DNA from: Nelumbo lutea
Lineage: Eukaryota; Streptophyta; Magnoliopsida; Proteales; Nelumbonaceae
Assembly: GCA_022828595.1 (NCBI GenBank)
Contig: JAKGHH010000001.1
Coordinates: 209,374,348-209,438,347 of the forward strand
Direction of reading: 5' to 3'
DNA: 64,000 nt
The notes beneath the pieces were generated by a model that saw only the letters and a list, made by a program, of their open reading frames with translations, made no database searches and had not been told where the DNA came from. The position numbers and the translations under genes are program-made. Positions 1 through 10,313 of this stretch are shown here, one piece after another; within the stretch, counting starts at the first letter, position 1, and each line of letters starts with the position of its first letter.

Positions 1-570
1 AATTTTACCCTGAGACCATCACTGATTTTAAATCTTACTCCTTTTAAAAAGGGGTCATGAGCTTTCTCAAAATCTGTCCATATTGAGCATCCATAATTTT
101 GATTTAGGCTTCCTGGCTCCCAGCCTGAATTGCTGAAGCCGTACTTAGCTGCAATTACTCCTCTCTAGAGTCCTCCCTGATTGTTTCCAAATCTCCAATA
201 CCATTTGCCTAACAGAGAAATGTTGGTGTCCCTTACCCTACGCATACCCAAACCTCCTTTTTATTTTGATTTACAGACCTTGCTCCAATATTGCCTATTG
301 CTCTTCTCTATTCCAGTTTCAGTGAAGAAGATCCAAAGCTATTTCCTATGGCTAGTTAAAGGTGGTAGTGAGATTTGTTGCATGCAGTCTTAAAGAAGAT
401 GTGAATTTTTGTACTTACAATATTCGGATTGGTGCCAAATGCTTCTGGGTAAAAGACACCTTAGTGAAGTCAATATTTGGATTAAGATAGTAGGTATGGA
501 AGTCAAATTTTAAATTTGGACAATCTGGATGTGGGGTTTCTAACCCATGATACCAGGATACCTGTACAAA
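1..570. other. No recognisable feature
   Basis: I see no protein similarity, repeat or RNA gene here. The short open frames have no family-like motif. If the kinase gene at 2853-3556 has more 5' exons in the window, this stretch and 1300-2850 are where they would lie, but I could not identify any. Confidence 0.4.
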
Positions 571-579
571 GGTGCCATA

Positions 580-967
580 CTGTGTTTGGTTACAGTGCAA
601 ATCTTGATCAGGTGCAAAACTTTTACCTGGTTCAGTTTTGATTTTTGTCTCTTTTGCACTCACTGGCAGTGCAAATTTCACATCCCAAAAACTGATCCAA
701 AATTTGCACCATCTTCCTCCTACCTCAATTCTTTCTCATATAAAGTGGGGATCACATCATCTTGCATCCTACGTTACTCCTAGACAGATAACCCACCTCC
801 TACCTCCATTCTCTTTCATTTAAAGTGGAGCTCACTTCATTTTACTTCTCACAAACAAATAAGACAGTCAAATCTGAAGCAAAAGTAAACCAGAATTTAC
901 ACAACCCTTTTCCACTCCCATGCATTTACACCAGTGCAAATGAAATTTGTACTGCAACCAAACACAG
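580..967. mobile_element. Small TIR element (MITE-like)
   Basis: The ends are inverted copies: ctgtgtttggtt at 580-591 and its complement at 956-967. The similarity continues inward, with a motif like gtgcaaat beside each arm. The size (about 390 bp) and absence of coding capacity fit a non-autonomous DNA transposon. I could not find a clear target duplication, so the superfamily is not assigned. Confidence 0.5.
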
Positions 968-1112
968 CTGAAAGGATTATGGAATATGGTGAGATACGAC
1001 AGTGGGTTCATGTTTTTTGGGGGAAGCTTCATTATTGGTTGTTCTTGGATCAATACAATATAATCTCAGTAGAAAGGTTTGGACAACCTGTTTTGATATA
1101 AAAACTGTAAAA

Positions 1113-1284
1113 AAAGGATTGCAATTGGGTTGGCGGATACCCTAGCAAAACAGGGGGCAAATAGATCTACCTTGTACTGGGCAGAACTGTAACTGTTTGT
1201 AGATTGGGTTAATGCAGTGCTGCAACCTATAACTATTGTAATTCAATATTTCTCTGTTATTAATAAAAGTCTTATTTGCTGACA
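1113..1284 (+). mobile_element. Extremely 5'-truncated LINE (RNase H tail)
   Basis: A frame ending at 1191 reads ADTLAKQGANRSTLYW-AEL-stop, which matches the C-terminal end of the RNase H domain carried by other LINE copies in this window (22049-22576 and 51589-52092). It is followed by a short 3' UTR with AATAAA. The insert is flanked by a 13-base duplication aaaaactgtaaaa (1100-1112 and 1285-1297), the signature of target-primed reverse transcription. Only about 170 bp of the element was integrated. No function is expected. Confidence 0.75.
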
Positions 1285-1299
1285 AAAAACTGTAAAAGA

Positions 1300-2850
1300 A
1301 AGAAGAAAAGAAAGAGGAGAAAAGGTTTCAGCTAAGAAAGAGAGAGGAGAGATAGAAGAGAATGGGAGAAGCTCAGAATTAGGTCTGGCTGCCCCTTTTA
1401 TTAGATTATATACTCATAAAATAAAAGAGAGTACAAAGACAAGTATTCCCTTAGTAAGTCGGCTACTTGTGAGAACTTAAAAACACTCTTAACTTAAAAC
1501 ATAAGCTAATGGGCCTAAGGCCCAATAACTCCCTAACTATGCTATTTAAATAAAAGAACATGTTATATCAGCCCAAAGCTCAACACAAGTCTAACAAAAA
1601 ATCCTAGGTTGATGGATTGTTTGGAGGAGTTAGACAATAAAAGTTGGATTCAGATTTAGAAGAAATCTCATAAACTAGTTGAAGGAGTTCTAGTTATTAT
1701 TGTGGATAGTGTAGTGTCAGTTTAGAAAGTGGAGGGATCCAAAAGGACTGTCCTCAGTCAGGGTCTATTTTCTTATCTTTGGATGCTAGTAGTAGAAGGG
1801 TTCTTCTAGCTAAGATGATCTAGAGGGGCTGTATTCTTCTGAAATCTTTCTCTCTCTCTCTCTCTCTATTATGTGGCAGACTACATTAGATAGGATTTTT
1901 GTGTTAGATTACCTTACCAGTGGGCAGATAGCTTAACAATATATGCAAATTATTATATGAGCAGAAAGTGATAATCACTTGCTACTGCTAGTTTTTGTGG
2001 GGCCTCCTTAATTAAGGTGATTGAAGGGAGTGAATATGAGTTGGCAGAAAATTCTGTTGTCAAATTCATTCTTGAAAAAATGTTGCTTATCTAAATGTTA
2101 AAACATGTTCCTTCTTGAAAATATGCTAGGGTATATGGAACAAATAGGAGAGGAATCCTTGCATCTTTAGGAGCAAGGGTATTTCTTAAGAGTGATTGGA
2201 CAAGAGGCTAAATGGTTCTGCTGCATTCATATCCCTATTTATAGGAGTTAAATATGTATATGTGTTTAGGCTGTTCTTGGATGGGAGTAGTTGCTTTTGC
2301 CTTGAGGCTCATTTTGTATGGGCCCGGTCTAGATTCCATTAATAGACGGTTCACTTTGTCATATGGGATTTTGGGCATCTCATCAATTAATATTTTTAAG
2401 GTAAAGACTTGATTGGTGTTTCCCAAGCAGTTCAAGCATCAAGATCTTTTGTATTAGAAATACTAGTATTTCAGAAGTAGGCTGGCTATGTGAGAAGGGG
2501 CAAGGTAAGATGTATTTGTATGGGTATTAGGAACAGAACTTATTAAACTTTTGCTGTTTTGTTTTATACTCCAGTATTCCCATTTTTCTAAATTTTTATA
2601 GTAGTCATCTCCTAGTCCTAGCACAGCAAAAATAGGTAGTCTACTTTTATTTGTATTTCTCAATACTTTGACCAAGGAGACATGTTAACTTCAATGGTTT
2701 TCTTTGGGAATGCTCTATCCCATATTTTGTTTACCATTCTGATCAGAGAAACAACGAAGTGTTAATACCCAAGACTTTGGGTAGATACCTAACCGCACTC
2801 TAGATTTATAGATCATTCTGGAAATGTTGACTACAATTTTCTTATTGTAT
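1300..2850. other. Intron/intergenic sequence, nothing recognisable
   Basis: It contains a purine-rich stretch (1290-1370) and a (CT)n microsatellite near 1848-1867. No exon, transposon protein or RNA gene is recognisable. It may be intron of the downstream kinase gene. Confidence 0.35.
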
Positions 2851-2852
2851 AG

Positions 2853-3556
2853 GTTCTTTTTAAAGATGGAGTTTTTCAGTGGAAACGACTTGAGAACCTC
2901 ATAATTCTAGCGAAGGAGAATGTGGTGAAAATGAGTAGCAACCCAGCAATGCTAGTGAAGAACAAGTCTGTGGTTTGGTTCACTTGATTATGCTTAATGT
3001 TTCACGCTGTTTAAGCCTTGTAGTAACATATATTCATATCCTTTTTTTTTTCCAGAACACAAAAGACTAAGGATTGGCAAGTTGAAAAGAAATTGGACCT
3101 TACTGATACCATCAAGGATGGAGCTCGCCTTTTCCTAATTGATGCAGGGATTCGCAGACAGCTTCTTCTTGCTCTAACTGAAGATTCCAAGATGCACATA
3201 CAAGAGGTTTGTAGTGTCAAGCTTAGGAGAAAAATTAGAATAATTGGATCTAGCTTACTCATATTACTGAAATAATGATTTTTTTCCTCTTAGCTTGTTG
3301 ACGTGTATAGACTGATTGAAGGTGATATAGATCTACCCTCGGTAGCTTTGGAGGTTATACAAGGTAAAACATTGCTTTCTTCCTCAATGTATCTGATTCC
3401 TTAAATTTCATGTTTCTAGGATCCAACATAAAGTAAAACACACATTCTGTTAAATCTGTTTGCTTATTGGATTGTATGGTGTGAGTTGCAGAGTTGCCAG
3501 CTTTTACACGGGATATGATGTTGTCATGGAGTGATTCTGTTTTATCAGACAGGTGA
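2853..3556 (+). CDS. ABC1K-type atypical kinase, C-terminal exons
   Basis: Four exons with GT/AG borders and consistent phase can be read: 2853-2965, 3056-3206, 3294-3363 and 3492-3556. Together they encode pieces such as VLFKDGVFQWKRLENL, KLDLTDTIKDGARLFL, RRQLLLALTEDSKMHI, LVDVYRLIEGDIDLPS and a final MMLSWSDSVLSDR-stop. From memory of the family these resemble the C-terminal extension of plant plastid ABC1/UbiB-like kinases (ABC1K3-like), which act on plastoglobules in prenylquinone metabolism. The kinase core (ATP-binding motifs) is not in these exons and must lie upstream or outside the window. The exon 1 donor (aa|gtctgt) is not a strong consensus but is the only one that keeps frame. 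The reading frame is intact, so I take it as a live gene end. Assignment to the ABC1K family is good; the subfamily is tentative. Confidence 0.68.
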
Positions 3557-3559
3557 TAT

Positions 3560-4175
3560 GAAGCCTTCAAGTGTCTACCCTATGACTAGATCCTGAGTTT
3601 GTCAAGCATTACTTGTACTATAACTAAAGCACCATTATTATATAATTTTGTTTATAGAATCCTAACAAATGTTGTAATATTGGAATCACATCATTCTCTG
3701 TATAGCAATTATCATTAGGCATTTATAAACATGTGGAAAGAATAAATCAAGATGGAAAAAAAGGGAATTTCACCATGTATTGTGTATATTTGTATCATCA
3801 TCAGCATATAGGTGGTTGGTATTTGGAAAAACAGAAGTGCCTTTACCACTTCAATTTACTGATATGACATCCTTTTTAAATCATATGCTTTTAAGCCCTC
3901 CTTGCCCGCTTCCATGTCCTTTAATTTTCCATCTTGTTGTTTTACAATGGTGTACCTGCACTTGTCCATTCCTTATCACTCTTGTAATTGAGCTAAATAG
4001 GTGTTCGATTTCCACTGGACTCAACTTGATCTGATGGTTTGGAGATTATTTGCATAAAAATCAACATGACTTGATGATGGTCTCCAAACACTTTGGGGGT
4101 ACCTGAGGTGATTGTGTGTATCTAAAATTTTTGTCGCTTAAGGCTCAGTATGCAAAGAGTATAAATACAAATATG
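3560..4175. other. 3' flank of the kinase gene, no gene seen
   Basis: AT-rich sequence after the stop codon at 3556, presumably the 3' UTR followed by intergenic DNA. I see no coding similarity or repeat. Confidence 0.4.
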
Positions 4176-4178
4176 TAC

Positions 4179-4314
4179 GGCTCAGTTTGGAAGGAGTACA
4201 GATACAAATTTGCAGAGTACAAAATTTTGTGTATTTGCTGTAAATACACAATAGCTCAAAATATAAGGTTTTGCACTGTACACATTTGTATTTGTACTCC
4301 TTCCAAACTGAGCC
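4179..4314. mobile_element. Short palindromic MITE, ggctcagtttggaagg ends
   Basis: The ends ggctcagtttggaaggagtac (4179-4199) and their exact complement (4294-4314) form a terminal inverted repeat. The element is about 136 bp and non-coding. Three bases (tac) are repeated on both sides. Degenerate relatives follow directly at about 4320-4480 (tactcctttcaaac) and occur again near 24484-24535 (tactctttccaaaccgag), so this is a multicopy family here. Confidence 0.6.
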
Positions 4315-4914
4315 TACAGTATAAATATATACAAATTAATACAAAATACAAGGTTTTGCACTCTATATATTTGTATTCTTACTCCTTTCAAACTAAATAC
4401 AAATATATGGTATAAATACATGCAAAATAATACAAAATACAAGGTTTTACACTATATATTTGTATTTGTACTCCAGCAAAAAAGCTCTATAAAGCAAGCA
4501 GAACTTTCTGATATGAATGAAAGATGTCTAAAGTTCAGGAATCCCATGGATACAAGGGAGCTGATGGCGGGAATCAAATGAACAATTGATGGTTAGGATT
4601 TTCTACAAAAAAAATAATAATAAAATTGGATGGAATAGCAAAAATTTATAAAGGACTTTTTACAAATGGCCACTATTCTTGCAACTAGACCTGTTCACAG
4701 GCCGGGCTTTGTCTCTTTATTAACAAAACGTACATGCCTGAGCTTGGGCCTGAATCTTATATAAAGCCCGAAGTCCGAACTGCACATAAAATATCCTATT
4801 TTTGGTGTAACTTAATAAACTAATCTATATAAATATATTAAGCTGAAATGTATACGTAAGAAGGCCTAAGGATGAGGGAAATGGAATATAACAATATTTT
4901 TTGCCTTTTTTTCA

Positions 4915-5140
4915 TAGAATTTACAAGAATGCCACTCTACCAACTATCTTTTGCTTTTTTGTTTCATGCCACTCTCCCAACTTTCTCTTTTGCATTTTTT
5001 TCTTTCAAATTACAACAATGCCACTCTCTCCTACCAACTCTCTCTCTCTTGTTTTTTTTCTTTCAAATTACAAGATTGCCATTTTCTCTCCTAGCAACTC
5101 TCTCTCTCTCATTATAAATTACAAGAATGCCACTCTCTCT
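4915..5140 (+). repeat. Degenerate 50-90 bp tandem repeat (pyrimidine-rich)
   Basis: The motif attacaa(g/c)a(a/t)tgccac/ttctc recurs at about 4920, 5016, 5066 and 5118, each followed by a run of CT and T. Spacing is irregular. The open frames across it are low-complexity and not genes. Confidence 0.6.
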
Positions 5141-5290
5141 CCAATTGAGGGAGACCTTAGCTCGGCATTTCGACTGCTAGGGGACCTGTAATCAAAGGTA
5201 ATCAAGTTCGAGCCGAGTTGAGCTCGAACTTCTGAGTTCAAGCTCAAGTCTCTAATTCGAATCGAGCTCGAGCTAGACACACCTTGACCA

Positions 5291-5510
5291 CTGAGGGAGA
5301 CCTTGGTCACTGAGGGAGATTTCAGCTCAGCACCTCGACAACTGAGGGAGATCTCAGCTCAACACCTTGTCAACTAAAGGAGACTTTAGCTCGACTCCTC
5401 ACTTGCTAGGGAAACCTTAGCTCGACACTTCAGTAGTTAAGGGAGACCTCAGTTTGACACTTTTGCAATTGAGGGAGACCTCGACTTAGCACCTCGATTG
5501 CTTGAGAGAT
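5291..5510 (+). repeat. 32-bp tandem repeat array
   Basis: The core ggg of ctgagggagacctcagctc recurs at 5346, 5378, 5409, 5441 and 5473, i.e. every 31-32 bp, with an additional shorter spacing at 5295/5314 and a decayed copy near 5504. Consensus unit: (c)tgagggagacctcagct plus cgacacctcgacaa. The array is bracketed by two direct copies (about 5189-5275 and 5511-5595) of a longer sequence containing atcaaaggta, gagctcgaact and caagtctctaat. No spacers, so not a CRISPR. Confidence 0.75.
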
Positions 5511-6110
5511 CTGCAATCAAAGGTAGACGAGCTCGAACTTCCGAGCCCAAGCTCAAGCTCAAGTCTCTAATTTGAATCGATCTCAAGCTTGATAGTTTAT
5601 GAGCAAGCCCCTACAACGTAGGGCCCCCTTTGCTAGTATTGTATTAATTTGGTAATAATTTAATAAATAAATATATACCATATATATTCATTATAAATAA
5701 CTAATGTATATTTTTATTTAGGGTTCCACTATGATATGGAAAATATATGATATTTGAAAAACAACTGACCAATAAAGTGGAATCATAAATGTGGTAGCAA
5801 ATAAGGTTTTTTTTTTTTTTAAATCAAAATTCATGGATGGGTTTTGATTGGTCAAAACTCTTTCCATACCATATCTTTCATGCATCATAGATTTACCCTT
5901 TAATTATATGTAATAGTATTGGGCCGAGCTTATTTAAGAAAACTTAAGCCTAAAAAATAATTGGGCTTCATATTTAAAGCCCAAGCCCAAGCCCGTGGGC
6001 GTAAAATTTTGTCCAACTTGAAAAATATCAGATTGGTCCATCAGACTACCTGGCCCATCAATAGCTCTACTTGCAACTCAAATGTCATAGTTCATCGCTC
6101 TTCATTGTTT

Positions 6111-6172
6111 CCTTCCTTCATACCATTATTCGTCTCCTTCCTTCATACCATTATTCATCTCCTTCCTCTTAA
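6111..6172 (+). repeat. Short tandem duplication (ccttccttcataccattattc)
   Basis: A unit of about 29 bp (ccttccttcataccattatt followed by cgtct or catct) occurs twice in direct succession, ending near 6172. It is a local duplication with no further meaning that I can see. Confidence 0.6.
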
Positions 6173-6479
6173 CACCACCGACAATGGTTGCAAAGGAAAA
6201 CTAAATAAAGCATTTATTTCTAAATAAAAAATAATGCAAAACTAATAGAAATACTTCTTCGATTAAGAACGGCGATTCGAAGGCAGTGTTGAGAATTATT
6301 GTCTACTACTTTATCTTCTATATTTCTTTTTTGAAAAGAAAAATAATTGTTCAATCTCTTCCAAATAGGAGAGACGACTAACCAGGTTTTACTTTCTAAC
6401 CTTTTTCTTCAGCCCACCATGGGTAAAATGCCACTCATCAAAAAGATCATTTTAGGCAAGGTTTAATGTATTGACACGT

Positions 6480-6660
6480 ATCGGCCCGTATTGACACGTA
6501 TCAGCCCACCAGTTGGTACATAAATTGGGTAGTCCTAAAAAAGATGCAAAAAGTGTTGCACTATGTCAAGAAAACATGAAATACAACTCTATGGGGGTAA
6601 AAGGCGATGATTCAATACAAAAAAAATAAAAACCTCTAAATTGTCCCTTTAACATAGGGA
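6480..6660. other. No gene; short direct repeat
   Basis: The words tattgacacgtatc(g/a)gccc occur at about 6470 and 6489. Otherwise there is no feature between 6270 and 6660. Confidence 0.3.
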
Positions 6661-7100
6661 GGTAATCAACCAATCTTCTAAGACTTGGAATGCTAGACTT
6701 CTAGCTGATTGGCTTCCCATTAATTTATCTAATGCTGTTATGGAAATTTATATTCCTCAATCTCATTCTGATGTCAAAGATGGGCTAATCTAGAAATGGG
6801 AGAGAAATGACATCTTCTTTGTGAGATCGACATATCACATTGCTAAAGCAAAGACAGACAATAAGAAGAGGCAAATAGCTGGAGTAAGTGGGGCTGACTC
6901 CAAAGGCTAGGGGTTATGGAAAGAAATATGGAGCCTCCCGGTCCTTCCTAGAGTTGATCACTTTCTTTGGAAGATTGTTCATGCAAAACTTCCTGTCAAC
7001 TTGAACCTTTGGAAGCGTGGGGTGATCCCCTCCAACCTGTGTTCCCACTATCAATTGCATATCGACATAGTAGAGCATTCTCTTCTTTAGTGTCATCTCT
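6660..7100 (+). pseudogene. LINE fragment: reverse-transcriptase zinc-binding region
   Basis: With stops at about 6793 and 6910, the + strand reads WERNDIFFVRSTYHIA, then LWKEIWSLPVLPRVDHFLWKIVH and LPVNLNLWKRGVIPSNLCSHY. This is the typical layout of the zf-RVT domain downstream of plant L1 reverse transcriptases (W-x-l-p-v-P-k-v-r-hFLWk ... LW-rRGv). The Cys-His part is truncated after the first Cys. Neither RT core nor tail is present: an isolated relic. Confidence 0.7.
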
Positions 7101-7169
7101 CCAGAACTTGCTGGTTCGGCTCGTAGTTGAGTTTCAAACTCCTAGAAACTAACGGAGGAACCTTTACAC

Positions 7170-7263
7170 TGTTTGGTTTGAAGGAAAAAGTAGGGAAAGG
7201 AAAGGTAGGAAAGCCTTTACAAATCTTGTATGGGTTTCCCTACATTTTCCTTCAAACCAAACA
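7170..7263. mobile_element. 94-bp hairpin MITE (tgtttggtttgaagg family)
   Basis: Ends tgtttggtttgaaggaaaa (7170-7188) and the exact complement (7245-7263) can pair almost over the whole element. A relative lies at 57207-57292. Non-coding. Confidence 0.6.
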
Positions 7264-7264
7264 T

Positions 7265-9000
7265 AACCTTAGTGATTGGTGGTTGTTTTGCTTGTAGACC
7301 CTAGGTTTTTAAAGAAAGATGGAAAGACATTCTAAGCTCCATGGCTTCGTTAGTTTGGGTCATTTAAAAGTCAAAAAATATGATGAAATTTGAGTCCACA
7401 GTCCAAAGTCCAGTTTCAGTATTATCATTTTGATTGATCGAATGGTTGCGAAAATGTGGTGTCTTCCGAAAATCCAGCAGATCAAGAAACTAAATCTGGT
7501 TCTGGCATTTCGTCAATCTAGTTGCGAGCTTAACAAAAAATATGACATTTTGAATATAAACTGATAAAATGATTGCGCGAGTGTGGTGTCTTCCGAAAAC
7601 CCAAATTTGGTTATGTGAGCGTGAGTTTGCATTCCTTGTTTGGAGACTTGGAGGAATTGCATTCTAATAAGAGCTTAAAGTACATATTGGACGTCAGAAA
7701 GAACTGACCTTTCTCTATCAAGCTTAAGATAGCTTGGGTTCAAAATATATTGGTTTGGATAAATTTAACAGCATAAACAAATTGAGTAGATGGAGGGAAG
7801 GATTTTAATAGCTGATAGCCTGATAGAAATGTTGGTGCACAACTTTTTGGAGGGTATTGAGCTACCAAAGCTTCATCGTCCATACGTTGGGATTGTTTGT
7901 TTTCCCATCCTATTTGCCATTAGTGTCCTACTCTGAAACCCTAAATACAACCAACACTCAGTTCCATTTCTAGTGACCCTTCTACTCTTCTGTTAACCAA
8001 TTTAGCACAAATTCAGATCATACCAAAGGCACGAGATGACCAAACCAGAATAGAACTCACCTTCTGCATCTCTACCCTTCTCCCTCTATTTCAGATCACT
8101 TCACTGGCCTTCCAAGAAAACTGTTCTTCACCAGATCATCAAACATCCAATGGATCTCGGAACCATAAAACGTTGAGAATCGTTGAGGGATGCAGCAAAT
8201 GAGACACAACCCTCCACTGCTCCAACAATGTCTATTTTGGTTCGATCAGTGTTTTTTAAGGGTAGTTTTGATATTTTAAAAAGTTTTAAGTAGCACGTCA
8301 TTGCATGATATACATAATTGACGTACTATTAATGATATAGACTAAATTGATAGTTTTTGAAAGTTTTAAGGCTATGCTTGGTGATTAAGTGGTTTGAAAA
8401 ATAAGTACTTGTCGTACAAGTGTTTATTCTAAGTACTTATTTGAACAAATACTTAATGTTGTTTGGCAATCCCTTTTCCAAACCACTTATAACCAGTAAA
8501 TGTATACGTACATTTGCATGTGGCAGTGCTTTTGATGAAGGCAGATTTATTTTGTTTCATACTTCCATGCATTTGTTGTGTTTATTTAAGCCTTATCTAT
8601 CTATTGATGATAAAGTGTGGGGGTCTCTTTTGATCCCTACACATTCTCATCCCAAAGACTCTTTTAATAGACCTTTTCTTATATGGTTATAAGTGGACAA
8701 TTTCTGAACAGTTATAAATGGGTAATTTTTAAAGTGAGAATAAAGGACATATATGCCCTCTTTATACCCGATGTATACTTAGACAAAGGGGGTAGAAATG
8801 TCTAGTGAAAATTCCAAAAAGGGACATTTGCTCTTTTATAGGTACTATAAAAGATTATTTTTAGTATTTATTGGGGTGAGAATGTTTGGTGAACAACTTT
8901 TCCAATCTTATTTTAGTGGAAATAACATTTTAACCACTATTTCATGGGTGGTTCATAAAGGGCTCCAGGTTGCTCTTGGCTATTGGGAAGCTTTAATTAT
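7265..9000. other. Intergenic sequence, weak palindromes only
   Basis: No protein family recognised. At 7440-7620 the phrase gtggtgtcttccgaaaa(t/c)cca recurs twice (7460 and 7581), a decayed direct repeat. At 8370-8490 there are palindromic words (aagtacttgtcgtacaagtg, aagtggtttg/caaaccactt) reminiscent of the element at 13225-13400. Confidence 0.35.
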
Positions 9001-9002
9001 GC

Positions 9003-9410
9003 TTATTGTAAGCTACAACAAAAACCAGGACAATGTAGAGAAGATGCTGCCCTCCGATGGGATGTAAACAAAACCCACATACCGAACAGAACAAGAGCAT
9101 GGTGGGGATGCTGAAACCCCAACCCAACTGATGTTGTCTTGATGTAAACAACCACAATTAAAGAGATGATAATAACAAATGAAGAAGTTAGTTCCTTTTC
9201 TTCCTTCTTAGTGGAGTCAAACTGGTCGATGCCAAATGGCTGCATCACCTGATTCCACCCCACCTATATTAATAAACCCAAAGCCATGAACAGGAAGCCG
9301 AGTTGGGCTGCCGTGGAACCGGAGCACTGAATCTTTTGTTGCATGTAGGGGTGGACGCAACGCCGGCACCACCGCTGTTGAAGTTATGGCCACCATACCC
9401 TATCTATCAA
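9003..9410 (-). pseudogene. NPF (NRT1/PTR) transporter relic
   Basis: On the minus strand, upstream to downstream, one reads ALRPPLHATKDSVL, then GSTAAQLGFLFMALGLL, stop, GWNQVMQPFGIDQFDSTK, then SSFVIIISLIVVVYIKT and VGLGFQHP. Order and residues match the middle of proton-coupled nitrate/peptide transporters (LRPP-C ... GxGGIrPc--pFGaDQFD ... TvvvYiQ--vgWglGFgiP). The FG-DQFD signature is retained. A stop interrupts the frame (about 9264) and only about 130 codons of a roughly 570-residue protein remain, so this is a captured or decayed fragment. No sign of the rest nearby. Confidence 0.65.
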
Positions 9411-9639
9411 TGATCATCATTTTAAAACGAATTCGATCGGAAGCTCTATACCTAAATAAACAGATATAAAGTTATCATTGTACGAGTCAAGATTACTTAA
9501 TGAGTTAATAACTAGAGATTCAAGTATTTTCGAGTATTTTCAATCAGTGAAAAGTAACTGCCCCCAATGTCACACGTCCACCGTGTTCAGTGGGATAACC
9601 GAACCGTGGGTCCTTTTTGTGAATCGAACCAGTAGTACC

Positions 9640-10031
9640 GGTTTTTGGAAAACTGGTAACCAGAACTGAATTGAAACCAGTCGGTTAATCGACAATTTGG
9701 TTCATCGATTTTTCGGTTTTTATTTTATTTTATATATTTATTATGAAAATATATAAATATATAATAAAAATTTATAAATATGTATAATATTATATTTTAA
9801 ATAATAAATAATATATTATAAATATATATTTATATATATAATGCATTTTTATTAATTAATAATATATATAATATATAATATACACAAATATATATAAAAT
9901 ATATAGAAAAACATGTATATCGGTCGGTTCGGTTAATTGCTGATTTTTTATATTCGTAAACCGAAACTGAATCGATTGATTCGGTTTAACCGATTTTTTT
10001 GTTCGGTTTTTCAGGTTTTTTGCTCACCCCT
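9640..10031. mobile_element. AT-rich MITE-like element with CGGTT-rich ends
   Basis: An almost pure AT core (9720-9910) is bordered by arms rich in ccggttt, cggttaat and tttcggttttt (9641-9720; 9910-10020), ending in gctcacccctag. This architecture is typical of plant hAT-derived MITEs. I could not fix the left end or a target duplication. Confidence 0.4.
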
Positions 10032-10039
10032 AGTGTTCC

Positions 10040-10275
10040 CGCTTGACGTGGGAATATAAGGTTGTTATTTCTGAAGACGTTGTAATGATTGTAATCCCCT
10101 TAAACTTTTATAAATATGCGTAGATCAAAATAAATGACATACTATTACAACTTAAACTGGTTTCTTCATATTTTTTTCAGGCATATAGTTTCCCCTTTAA
10201 GCAGTGTCACCACCATAGCTTGGGGTAACCCTAGCCTCTCTTCTCGGCAACGAGAACGAGAAGAGGTCCGTGACA
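10040..10275 (+). repeat. Probable 5' LTR (3' portion) of a gypsy element
   Basis: The sequence ends in ccgtgaca at 10275 immediately before a tRNA-Met primer-binding motif (tggtatcagagt, 10279-10290), and is followed by a gag-like region, so it should be the right part of a 5' LTR. The left border is uncertain because the MITE-like block adjoins it. No 3' LTR was found in the window. Confidence 0.5.
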
Positions 10276-10278
10276 TGT

Positions 10279-10290
10279 TGGTATCAGAGT
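10279..10290 (+). promoter_or_regulatory. Primer-binding site (tRNA-iMet type)
   Basis: tggtatcagagt, complementary to the 3' end of plant initiator tRNA-Met, as in most plant LTR retrotransposons. Confidence 0.65.
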
Positions 10291-10313
10291 AGGCGGTCGC
10301 TCAGGACGACTAG

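Larger units (their letters stand above)
4680..6050. repeat. Composite non-coding repeat with GGCC/GCCC-rich ends
   Basis: The left end (acaggccgggcttt, 4697) and right end (aaagcccaagcccaagcccgtgg, 5976) are loosely complementary, as in many plant hAT-like MITEs. The inside is built from tandem repeats: accumulated 'acaagaatgccactct' units (4920-5135), then the 32-bp array (5291-5510), then AT-rich filler (5640-5900). No coding sequence is present. That this is one element is an inference. Confidence 0.35.

Noticed and set aside
4116..4415. 99-codon frame rich in Tyr and Lys
   Set aside because: Lies across the inverted-repeat MITE; its repetitive peptide mirrors the DNA repeat.
5291..5510. 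Regular 32-bp repeats as a CRISPR array
   Set aside because: Units are directly adjacent without spacers and the genome is plant nuclear DNA.
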